A stretch of DNA of 55,121 bases from Candidatus Stackebrandtia faecavium (lineage in GTDB: Bacteria > Actinomycetota > Actinomycetes > Mycobacteriales > Micromonosporaceae), in NCBI GenBank assembly GCA_019112895.1, contig DXIM01000179.1:1-55121 (forward strand). The letters run 5' to 3'. Below the pieces are notes generated by a model that did not search any database, was not told the origin of the DNA, and saw only the letters and a program-made list of their open reading frames with translations. Shown here in pieces: positions 9,537 to 16,912 of the stretch. Numbering within the stretch: position 1 is the stretch's first letter; every line of letters begins with the position of its first letter. A program made the position numbers and the translations under genes.

Positions 9537-10040
9537 TCAGTCAAGGAGAAATCCCTTCACGTAGGCGGCCTGACCGACATGCTGGGTGTCGTCGTTGACG
9601 ACGCTGACGAGCCGGACGCCCAACGTCACCGGCGGATCCCATGACTCGTCGACGATGCGCGGATAGTCGGACTCCCCCAGGCTCGCCAAATACAGCTTGG
9701 TACGCGCCGTGACGTCTTGAAGGTATCCGGTCAGCGATGCTGCATCCGCCGTCACTTTCGCCACCTGCTCGGGCGTGTGGCCGAAACCGGTGTCGGAAAC
9801 GTCCAGGTCGAGACCGAAGCGGTGATGCCAGTCATCGTCGGTCCAGCTTTGCGGAAGTTGCGCCAGTTCGCTCACGTGATCGTCTTGGACCCGGGTGAGA
9901 TGCCAGATCAGCCATGCGATGGAATTGCCGCGCCCGTTCGGGCGCCAGCTCAGCTGTTCCTGGGCCAGGTCTGTGACGATGTCGCTGGCGTCGTCGGCGA
10001 TTCTGTTGAACGCGTCGCCGAGCAAATCGGCTGTTGTCAT
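9537..10040 (-). CDS. DinB-like four-helix protein (DUF664/DinB_2)
   Basis: A 167-residue protein. The segment SIAWLIWHLTRVQDDHV carries the first metal-ligand His of the DinB/YfiT-like four-helix bundle, and a C-terminal VNDDTQHVGQ carries another. In actinobacteria members often act as thiol- (mycothiol-) dependent transferases or as metal-binding proteins of unknown function. It is transcribed divergently from the alpha/beta hydrolase gene, with 73 bp between the starts. A second DinB-type gene lies at 18305. Confidence 0.75.
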   Translation of the reverse strand: MTTADLLGDAFNRIADDASDIVTDLAQEQLSWRPNGRGNSIAWLIWHLTRVQDDHVSELAQLPQSWTDDDWHHRFGLDLDVSDTGFGHTPEQVAKVTADAASLTGYLQDVTARTKLYLASLGESDYPRIVDESWDPPVTLGVRLVSVVNDDTQHVGQAAYVKGFLLD

Positions 10041-10113
10041 GTCTTCAGCGTGCCCGACGTCGGTAGGGATTTAATCGATTTCGCGACGAAATGCGGTATG
10101 CCATGCTCGCGTC

Positions 10114-11106
10114 ATGTCAGATGAAACCCGGCCTTGGTGGCGTCCACGTAAACGGCGGGCCATAGCGATCGTGACGCTCGGCGCTCTCATAGTGGGCCTC
10201 GTGCTGTGGGGGCAACGCGACACATCACCCGTGGGCCATTTCGTTTCGTCCGAAGCCAAGGACGAGTTCGTCTCCACCTACGACGCCGCGATGGCACGGC
10301 TCCCGAGCCCCGATGAAACGCACGATATTCGTACTAGCCACGGAATCGTGCGGGTGTACCGTTTCGCGGCGGACAACGATTCCGCTCCCCCACTGGTGCT
10401 GCTCCCCGGGCGCAGCTCATCAACGCCATTGTGGTCCGACAACTTGCCGTCGCTGCTGAAACATCGCTCGGTTTACACGATCGACATGCTCGGCGAACCC
10501 GGAATGAGCGTCCAAGACAAACCCATCACCGGCGACGAAGATAGCGCCCAGTGGCTACATGAGCTGTTGGCCCAGCTTCCGGAGGACCAGGTACACCTCG
10601 TGGGCTTGTCGTTCGGCGGCTGGTCCGCGGTGAATCTCTTGCGTCACCACCCGGAGAAGATCGCCAGTGCAACCCTGGTCGAACCGGTCTTCGTCTTCGG
10701 AAACCTTTCGCTCAACGCGATCATCCGTTCAATTCCCGCGAGCGTGCGGTGGCTGCCGAAATCGAGTCGGGATGCCTTCGCCAGCTGGACGGCGGGAGGG
10801 GCAGACATCAAGGACACCCCCGAGGCTCGACTGATCGAGTCCGGCATGCAGGGGTACGCCTTGAAACTTCCCGTTCCCTCGCTCATCGGTCCTGAAGCCG
10901 TCTCGGATTTGAACGTGCCGCTGTACGCGATCGTCGCCGGCGACTCACCCATGCACGACCCCGAGGAGATCGCTACGGCCGCGCAGGATTCGATCGGAAA
11001 ATCCAATGTGTCTGTCTATAAGGGTGCTTCGCACGCGATCAACGGCGAGCACCCCGATCAGCTGGCCGACGACATAGCAAGCTTTGTGGAACAGCACGAT
11101 CCTTGA
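10114..11106 (+). CDS. Membrane-anchored alpha/beta hydrolase
   Basis: The 330-residue protein has a basic N-terminus and a single hydrophobic segment (about 15-33, AIAIVTLGALIVGLVLWG), so the catalytic domain probably faces outward. The fold shows an oxyanion strand VLLPGRSS, the nucleophile elbow LVGLSFGGWS (Ser near residue 166), an acid strand LYAIVAGDSPMH and a late catalytic-His region GASHAINGEHP. These are all features of alpha/beta hydrolase_1 proteins. Substrate is unknown. It ends 17 bp from the convergent VOC gene. Confidence 0.8.
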   Translation: MSDETRPWWRPRKRRAIAIVTLGALIVGLVLWGQRDTSPVGHFVSSEAKDEFVSTYDAAMARLPSPDETHDIRTSHGIVRVYRFAADNDSAPPLVLLPGRSSSTPLWSDNLPSLLKHRSVYTIDMLGEPGMSVQDKPITGDEDSAQWLHELLAQLPEDQVHLVGLSFGGWSAVNLLRHHPEKIASATLVEPVFVFGNLSLNAIIRSIPASVRWLPKSSRDAFASWTAGGADIKDTPEARLIESGMQGYALKLPVPSLIGPEAVSDLNVPLYAIVAGDSPMHDPEEIATAAQDSIGKSNVSVYKGASHAINGEHPDQLADDIASFVEQHDP

Positions 11107-11122
11107 GATGCGGCGAGCTAAC

Positions 11123-11581
11123 TCACACCAGCTCGAGTCGGCCCGAAGCGTCCAATCGCATGACCGAGGTCGAGGGGTTGTAGGCCAACTCCCACAGGTG
11201 CCCGTCCGGGTCGGCAACGTGCCCGGAATAGCCGTCCCACTCTTTGGCCTTGGGCTCGCTCACGCGCGTAGCTCCGGCTGCTCGCCAGCGCGCGAACTCG
11301 GTGTCCACCTCGGACGGGGAGTCCAGAGCAACCGCGAGCGTCACGCCACGGAAACCTGCACCGTTTGCACGGACACCGGCGTCTGCTGCCAATTCATCCC
11401 ACTGGTACAGGGCGAAAACCGGACCGGTCGTACCGATGAAGATGATGTCGCCGAGGTCGTGGCGGCGTGCGAAACCGACCGACGCGTAAAACTCTTTCGC
11501 TCGGGAGATGTCCGCAACGCCGAGCGTGATAATCGAGATCCTGTCCGTCACGAGTCGGAGGCTATATTCAGGGTGTGACAT
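11123..11581 (-). CDS. VOC (glyoxalase/bleomycin-resistance) superfamily protein
   Basis: A protein of about 150 residues in two beta-alpha-beta-beta-beta modules. Strand ISIITLGVADISRAKEFYASVGF begins module 1 and GVTLAVALDSPSEVDTEF begins module 2. It ends with a DPDGHLWELAYNPS motif that commonly supplies a metal-ligand Glu. Such proteins include glyoxalases, extradiol dioxygenases and antibiotic-binding proteins. I chose ATG 11581; GTG 11551, directly before DRISII, is also possible. Function unknown. Confidence 0.7.
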   Translation of the reverse strand: MSHPEYSLRLVTDRISIITLGVADISRAKEFYASVGFARRHDLGDIIFIGTTGPVFALYQWDELAADAGVRANGAGFRGVTLAVALDSPSEVDTEFARWRAAGATRVSEPKAKEWDGYSGHVADPDGHLWELAYNPSTSVMRLDASGRLELV

Positions 11582-11675
11582 GCCGCGGAAGTCACGGCTC
11601 GCGCAGCGCATACGGGTGGGGCCGTCATGTTCGTAACATGACCCTTCACGGAGCCGGCGGCTTTAGCCTGGAAAC

Positions 11676-12209
11676 ATGCCGCTGTTGACTTTCGGACACG
11701 GACGGCTCAACCGCGACGACATGTCGCGTCTGCTCTTCGATGCCGGTGTGACGCGTCTCGTCGACGTCCGGCGTTTCCCCGGCAGCAGGGCCAACCCCGA
11801 CGCCTCGCGCAAATCGCTCGACGCACTCATGACCGGGCTTGGCGGCGAATACGTCTGGGAGGAGCGGCTAGGTGGCCGCAGAAAATTGACAGCATCCGAA
11901 TCCGCAGACTCGCCCGATACCTGGTGGCGGGTCGACGCGTTCCGCGCCTACGCCGCCTGGACCCGCAGCGACGATTTCGCCGACGCGATGAGCACACTCG
12001 TCGCCGACACGATGGGGCTGTCCGCGGTGATGTGCGCAGAATCGGTGTGGTGGCGCTGCCACCGCCGTGTCATCGCCGACGTAGCGGTACTGGCCCACAA
12101 TCTGCCGGTGGAGCACCTGATGCATTCGGGGAAGGGTCACCAACACAGGCCCAGCGACGGTGCGCGCCTGACGGCGTCGGGACGAATCGTGTGGGACCGC
12201 CACGAATGA
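11676..12209 (+). CDS. DUF488 family protein
   Basis: A 177-residue protein. It opens with LLTFGHGRLNRDDMSRLL, then LVDVRRFPGSR, and contains the late motif CAESVWWRCHRRVIADV. These three blocks define the DUF488 family, small alpha/beta proteins of unknown function whose CHR motif suggests a bound ligand or metal. The gene lies between two VOC genes, 54 bp before the second. Nothing in the sequence suggests a pathway. Confidence 0.8.
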   Translation: MPLLTFGHGRLNRDDMSRLLFDAGVTRLVDVRRFPGSRANPDASRKSLDALMTGLGGEYVWEERLGGRRKLTASESADSPDTWWRVDAFRAYAAWTRSDDFADAMSTLVADTMGLSAVMCAESVWWRCHRRVIADVAVLAHNLPVEHLMHSGKGHQHRPSDGARLTASGRIVWDRHE

Positions 12210-12263
12210 CGGGGCGGGTCGACGAACCGCATTCGCACCCGCGCTCGCTTGCGGGAACGCAGA

Positions 12264-12662
12264 ATGAATGTCATGACACTACGCACGAAAAGCCACTGGT
12301 TGGGCGTGGTTTTGGACTGCCCGAACGCGCGTGAACTCGCGCATTTCTACCAGCGCTTGCTGGGCTGGACGATCTTCAACGAGGACGACGACTGGGCGGA
12401 TTTGGCGCCGTCCGAAACCGCCGGTTACAACCTCGCTTTCGCTACCGAGCCCAACTATGTGGCACCCACATGGCCATCCGAGCCCGGCAAACAGGGAATG
12501 TCGATGCACCTCGACTTCGAAGTGGACGATCTGGATGCCGGCACCTCGCACGCGCTCAACGTCGGCGCGACATTGGCGAAATACCAGCCGCAGCCGGACG
12601 TGCGGGTTTTCCTCGATCCCGCCGGACACCCGTTTTGCCTCTATGTAGACGAGGAGAACTAG
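12264..12662 (+). CDS. VOC family protein (glyoxalase-like domain)
   Basis: A protein of about 132 residues. Module 1 begins at HWLGVVLDCPNARELAHFYQRLLGW and module 2 at MSMHLDFEVDDLDAG. The end, VFLDPAGHPFCLY, is typical of the actinobacterial Glyoxalase_6 subgroup. Its precise activity is not predictable; relatives bind small ligands or confer drug tolerance. ATG 12273 is a second start in the same frame. It converges on the four-gene operon at 12702, with a shared hairpin between. Confidence 0.75.
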   Translation: MNVMTLRTKSHWLGVVLDCPNARELAHFYQRLLGWTIFNEDDDWADLAPSETAGYNLAFATEPNYVAPTWPSEPGKQGMSMHLDFEVDDLDAGTSHALNVGATLAKYQPQPDVRVFLDPAGHPFCLYVDEEN

Positions 12663-12666
12663 CCGC

Positions 12667-12693
12667 GTGGGGGCTGCCGATTCATGCCCCCAC
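12667..12693. terminator. Bidirectional terminator between VOC gene and the cyclase operon
   Basis: An inverted repeat with 8-bp perfect arms (GTGGGGGC at 12667-12674, GCCCCCAC at 12686-12693) and an 11-nt loop. It lies 5 bp after the VOC stop and 9 bp after the stop of the convergent operon's last gene. No U-tract is visible, but its position argues for termination on both strands. Confidence 0.65.
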
Positions 12694-12701
12694 ACCCGAT
12701 C

Positions 12702-13520
12702 CTAAAAGCCTGGAACGGAGAGGTTGCCCCAACGCTCGCTCAGGTCATCGCGCTCGTAATCCTTGAAGGTCCGCAGCAACGTCGTCGACAGGAACTCCAT
12801 TCCAGCCTCGTCGGACCGTGCCAAGAAGTCGTCGATGATGTTTCCGTAACTGTCCTTCGCCTCCTCCCGCTCAGGAGACCGGAGGCGTTCGAACAGCTGA
12901 AGAAAACCGTCCGCCACCGCCGGTAGATCTTGAGTCGCTTCCGGGTTCTTCGAAAACCACCAGGCCGTAGCGCGAAACGGGTCCCCGATTAGACTGCCGT
13001 AATTCCTGAGAACGTATTCGTCTATCTCGGTTTCGAAGCGCGCCAAATATCTCGCGCGAACCATGTCCTGATATCGCCTCATCATTCGCTCGTCTTCTTC
13101 GTTGACGGCCACTTCCTCGCATGTGGCGGATGCCGCCACTCCGCTATCACCGATAGTCTGAAGTTTTCGCAGTTCCAATGCCAGGTTGGCATGTACTTCG
13201 TCTGACTGCAGAATCGAGAAACGTTCAGTCACGAGCTGCGCACGGCGACGCAAAGCGACGTGCGCAATATGGTTGGCATCGGTCCCCAAGACCCCCTCGC
13301 CGTTGCATCGCAATACAACCCCGAGACGCACAGTGAACTTCAGGTGTGCATCGCTACTGTCCAACATCAATGTCGTGTAATGATCCGGACCTCTTGGGTG
13401 GGCCTGCGCCGGTGGTGACGCGTTCTGCGGGGGCGCCGCAACGGCGGCCCCCAGACCACTGGCGTATACGAGCCGCAGCACGAAGCGCCGCCACGGCCCG
13501 AGACTCGGAATCCTCCTCAC
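12702..13520 (-). CDS. Uncharacterised protein, fourth gene of the cyclase/NLR-like operon
   Basis: I do not recognise this 272-residue protein. A basic, hydrophobic N-terminus (about 1-29, VLRLVYASGLGAAVAAP) and a Pro-rich linker precede a strand-rich segment (LKFTVRLGVVLRC, about 60-72). A long, strongly helical charged region follows (about 80-170, ERMMRRYQDMVRARYLARFE), then a C-terminal helical part with FRATAWWFSKNPE. The strand-then-helix layout is faintly like band-7/SPFH proteins, but this is a guess. Its GTG start overlaps the stop of the NLR-like gene (GTGA, 13517-13520), implying translational coupling. An internal ATG at 13367 would remove the N-terminal hydrophobic part. It is the best candidate for the operon's output or accessory protein. 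Confidence 0.65.
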   Translation of the reverse strand: MRRIPSLGPWRRFVLRLVYASGLGAAVAAPPQNASPPAQAHPRGPDHYTTLMLDSSDAHLKFTVRLGVVLRCNGEGVLGTDANHIAHVALRRRAQLVTERFSILQSDEVHANLALELRKLQTIGDSGVAASATCEEVAVNEEDERMMRRYQDMVRARYLARFETEIDEYVLRNYGSLIGDPFRATAWWFSKNPEATQDLPAVADGFLQLFERLRSPEREEAKDSYGNIIDDFLARSDEAGMEFLSTTLLRTFKDYERDDLSERWGNLSVPGF

Positions 13521-15808
13521 TGCGCCGCCTCCGTTTCATAGAAACGGCGATGAAGCTCCACTTTCAGTTCGTCGTATCGATCTCGCGGAGACTCCAGACT
13601 GGATGGATCGGAGTTCAAGGCCAAATACAGGTGCCCGACCCGCCGAGTATTGCCGCCGATCTTGTCCACCATCATGTTCATCAAGGTGTCTCCGTCGTTC
13701 TTCGATGCAAGCGCGACCAATCTCAGCCACTGGCGCACAAGCCGGGCGCTCGCTCGTGATCCGTGGGGCTTATCCAGCTCATCCCACAGTGTCAATACCT
13801 CCACCAGAAGGGCATAAGTCGCCCGGCGATCCTGCGTCCACATGGTCTCGGCACGTTCGAGCAGCGGGCAATACGTATCCAACAGCACCTTCACGGCATG
13901 CGGGTGGGTATGACTCCCCCATGTCGCCAAGTGCCGGGTCAGTTCAGTGATACCCACCATCTCGCCGATCCTCGACAACGCCTTGGCCACTTCGGCGGCG
14001 ACATCCGGTTCCTCGTGTCGCGCCGCATGTTTCAGGCGAGTCAATGCACTGCCAGGAAACAACGCGCCGTAGCTTGTCGCGCAGACCTGGGCTACGACGA
14101 TCGCAACCGAGGGGTCAGTACGCCGATACACCCACTGATACAGGCATTCGCGCACCTTGAAACCGAGTTCGTCGTCGCTGGCGCATTTGGAGAGCAATCG
14201 CACCGCCATCGAACGCTGCGGCTCCATAAGATATGGACGTCCGCCTTCTTTACGCCCAGAGCAAATCCACGCCTCGGCGATGCCAGTGGCGATTTCATGG
14301 CCGTTACGTCGCGCCAGCGCCGCGACACTGTCGACGATGCTGTTCAGGTCCCGACTTTCCAGGCCACGATGCTGCTCGGGCAGCGACTTCAGCCAATGCT
14401 TGATGTGACCACGCAGCGGACGGTAATGCCGCCACACGTGTGCCGGTATCGCCTCCGCCATTCCGGGAGCGCGAAAGTGCACCGGCTCAGAGTCCAACGG
14501 GATCGAAGCCGGGAAGTCCAGCTCGCTTTTAGCGCTCCTCTCTTGCAAGGCATGCGGTCGCGACAGGCCGAACCGCGTCACCTCTACGAGCGACCACGCG
14601 GATTCGACCACCACGCTCGGGTCCGCCCCTTCGAGCACGGCAGCCGCTAGGAGTAGGCAGCGCTGCCAGGCATCGGGGTCGTGGTCGAGAACTTGATTCA
14701 GGATCTTCGACCAATCCTGTTGTGCGCTTTCAAGATCGTTGAGTACTTCCTCGGTCGCCTTACCTTGTGAATGGGAGGTGGTCGCCCATTCCGCGAGCTG
14801 AAGGACCTGCGCCGGCCACATCCGCCGCAAGCGCGCCAAGAGCCCTGGATCACCGAGCAGTCTTTCACGCTCGGACGCATCGAAGACCGATAGGTTTCTG
14901 CGCATTACCTCGACGGGATCGGGCGGCTGCAATCGACAAACCCGGCCGGGGAGGTTGCGTCCGAACTCGTCGTGATAACTCTCGGGTGCGCTTACTACCA
15001 AGAAGGCGCCGGATTCCTGCAGGACCTTCGTGATGTTTCCCAGGTCCTCGACTACACGGCCCAGCTGAGACTCTGGCGCATCCACCAGGTCGATAAGGAA
15101 AGTCGTACTGGACACGGACGACTCCAGCGTTTCAAGCAGGTTTTCGTTCTCGCCGTTTACGGAGTCCAGGTGAAGCTTGTGCACCGACGGGTCCTTAAGC
15201 GATACGCTGTCGTCACCGATGATGTGCCACAGTAGCCAGATTGCGGCGGAGTTCTGTCCGCAGCCAGTGCCTTCCTGGCGCCTGGACGGGCACGTCAATA
15301 CGACGAGTCGCTCACGTTTTAGCTCATCGACGTAACCGGCCAAACCGTCCGGCGGGACAGTCACTTCCACCCTCCGCCGCAGCGCCGCCTCATCCAACAA
15401 GGATGGACGTCGAGCAATCGACTTGGCATCCACATCGGCCAATGCACCGTAATAATAGTGGTTGGTGTACCGGATATCGCGGCCAGCGACATCGCGGTCG
15501 TTATCGTAATAGGGCCACTTAATATTGTGGACGTGGCCAATTTCGCCCCCGGTTTTGTCCACTTCTTGGTGTTCGCCGGGCCATGATGACTTCCAGTCGT
15601 GGGTGTCCTGTACGAGGTCCTCGTCGTGGCCGGGAGTCTTCGGCTGATGTTGTGTAGAGGAATCTGCCATCCTCTGGTCGCCCGCGACCGCGACATGCTC
15701 ATGCTCTCCCGTCTGTTCGTCCGTCTCGATGAGGTCTGAGGTTTCCGACCGATTCACCGAGAAAGCATCGCGGCCATCTGGGACCTGAATACGCGGGTTA
15801 CGGTTCAC
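13517..15808 (-). CDS. NLR/STAND-like protein with N-terminal DVAGRDI motif and degenerate P-loop
   Basis: A 763-residue protein. Residues 1-95 are polar and probably disordered. Residues 89-123 hold an aromatic- and Gly-rich segment with DVAGRDI (106-112) and NHYYYG (116-121). Residues 155-330 look like a P-loop NTPase: strand LVVLTCP, a loop EGTGCGQNS where Walker A should be but without the Lys, and a Walker B-like FLIDLVD (237-243). A further strand reads FLVVSAPES. From about 350 to the end the protein is helical and may be solenoid-like. This is the plan of NLR-type sensors: signalling motif, NTPase, repeat receptor. GTG 15808 overlaps the cyclase stop (GTGA) and follows GGGAGGAG. ATP hydrolysis is doubtful. 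Confidence 0.7.
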   Translation of the reverse strand: MNRNPRIQVPDGRDAFSVNRSETSDLIETDEQTGEHEHVAVAGDQRMADSSTQHQPKTPGHDEDLVQDTHDWKSSWPGEHQEVDKTGGEIGHVHNIKWPYYDNDRDVAGRDIRYTNHYYYGALADVDAKSIARRPSLLDEAALRRRVEVTVPPDGLAGYVDELKRERLVVLTCPSRRQEGTGCGQNSAAIWLLWHIIGDDSVSLKDPSVHKLHLDSVNGENENLLETLESSVSSTTFLIDLVDAPESQLGRVVEDLGNITKVLQESGAFLVVSAPESYHDEFGRNLPGRVCRLQPPDPVEVMRRNLSVFDASERERLLGDPGLLARLRRMWPAQVLQLAEWATTSHSQGKATEEVLNDLESAQQDWSKILNQVLDHDPDAWQRCLLLAAAVLEGADPSVVVESAWSLVEVTRFGLSRPHALQERSAKSELDFPASIPLDSEPVHFRAPGMAEAIPAHVWRHYRPLRGHIKHWLKSLPEQHRGLESRDLNSIVDSVAALARRNGHEIATGIAEAWICSGRKEGGRPYLMEPQRSMAVRLLSKCASDDELGFKVRECLYQWVYRRTDPSVAIVVAQVCATSYGALFPGSALTRLKHAARHEEPDVAAEVAKALSRIGEMVGITELTRHLATWGSHTHPHAVKVLLDTYCPLLERAETMWTQDRRATYALLVEVLTLWDELDKPHGSRASARLVRQWLRLVALASKNDGDTLMNMMVDKIGGNTRRVGHLYLALNSDPSSLESPRDRYDELKVELHRRFYETEAAQ

Positions 15809-16818
15809 GACTCCTCCCGCGAGGCGCCGATGCCACGCCAAAAACGGCGACCACTATCGCGACCATTGTTGACGTCGCCTTGCGGCCGGTTCAGATCCCG
15901 GCCAACGTGGTATTCGGTACTTTCCGTTTTCGCATCGCCGTGGTGGACAGTCGCGCCTTTCGTGATGTCACGCGCAGCCACGTCGCCGCCGTTGTGGAAG
16001 TTCCCCACCATCCCGAAGGTTCCGCCGGATACGTCGCCCATCTGGACGCTGTTGTCTTCACGGTCCCGTCCAGCGGATTGGACGGCAGGGTTCGCGTCGT
16101 CACCCCGCGATTTCTCAGTGGCTGGTTCGGCAGCTTCTTCTTTGGCGCGCTTGGCTTCGCCTTGTGCGTGCACACCGGATATGCCGATCGCCAACAACGA
16201 ACCCGACGGTGCCGGCACATGCGCGTACGCACGCGCTTCGAACCCCTTGTCCCCCATCGCAACGTCAACGGGCACGTACTCCGACTCACGGTGCCAACCG
16301 TTACGTCGACGCACTGTCCAATCCATGACGGATTCGGTCACGAGGACAGAAAGTTTGGTGACGGAATCATCCGAGTATTCGAGCAGGTCGCGCGCTGGCC
16401 CGCTGTCCACGAGCCGACACGCGTCGATCATGGTCTTTCCGACCGGGGAGTCGAGCTTCGGATGAGTGTGCAACGGCACGCCCCCGATGTTCAATGCCGC
16501 GCGCATGCGCATGTCTGTTCCGTCTGCGGTGCCTTGCAGCAGCGTCAGCTGAAGGGAATCCAGTACACCATCGACAACCTGGAACAGGTGCTGCGGCGAG
16601 AAACCGACCAAGTATCCGTCGCCGGTGCCGTCTTGGAAGAACGTCGAGTTCCACACGTCGCTCAGTCCTGCGTTCGTGAAAGCACGTTCCAGCAGATCGA
16701 CGATGTGTCCCTGCATGTGGTGCTGGGTGGCGTCGTCGTTTTTGCTGAAACTCTTGGTGTCGACGACCATGACCGCCATTGGCACATCGTCAATTTCTGT
16801 TTCCTGATCTGAATGCAT
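15805..16818 (-). CDS. Divergent class III nucleotide cyclase with a DVAARDI-motif tail
   Basis: The protein has 337 residues. The cyclase domain (about 12-200) has the first metal motif VMVVDTKSFS (Asp20) and the second, TGDGYLVGF (Asp67). These are followed by the MRMRAALNIGG strand and DACRLVDS with the conserved Arg135. At the adenine-specifying Lys position there is Asp63, and Ile131 replaces the transition-state Asn, so the product may not be cAMP. Residues 205-250 form a charged linker. Residues 255-320 are Gly/Asp/Val-rich with GDVSGGTFG and DVAARDI (279-285), matching the motif in the next protein. ATG 16818 has a clear AGGAGA site. The family call is good; activity and product are inferred. 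Confidence 0.75.
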   Translation of the reverse strand: MHSDQETEIDDVPMAVMVVDTKSFSKNDDATQHHMQGHIVDLLERAFTNAGLSDVWNSTFFQDGTGDGYLVGFSPQHLFQVVDGVLDSLQLTLLQGTADGTDMRMRAALNIGGVPLHTHPKLDSPVGKTMIDACRLVDSGPARDLLEYSDDSVTKLSVLVTESVMDWTVRRRNGWHRESEYVPVDVAMGDKGFEARAYAHVPAPSGSLLAIGISGVHAQGEAKRAKEEAAEPATEKSRGDDANPAVQSAGRDREDNSVQMGDVSGGTFGMVGNFHNGGDVAARDITKGATVHHGDAKTESTEYHVGRDLNRPQGDVNNGRDSGRRFWRGIGASREES

Positions 16819-16880
16819 TTTTTCTCCTGTCTGCACCGGGCACCTTGCCCACATTCGATGGTGCAAACAGCGCAGACGCG

Positions 16881-16904
16881 GCTTTGTCCAGATCTGGACA
16901 AAGC
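16881..16904. promoter_or_regulatory. Perfect 24-bp palindrome, candidate Crp-type operator
   Basis: It lies in the 94-bp gap between the stop of the Crp-like gene (16913) and the cyclase start (16818). The arms GCTTTGTCC (16881-16889) and GGACAAAGC (16896-16904) flank AGATCT, itself palindromic. The core TGTCC-N6-GGACA has exactly the half-site length and spacing of the E. coli CRP site TGTGA-N6-TCACA. No U-tract follows and there is no loop, so a terminator is unlikely. The simplest reading is the operator of the neighbouring Crp-like protein, controlling cyclase and downstream genes. Confidence 0.7.
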
Positions 16905-16912
16905 TGCGCATG

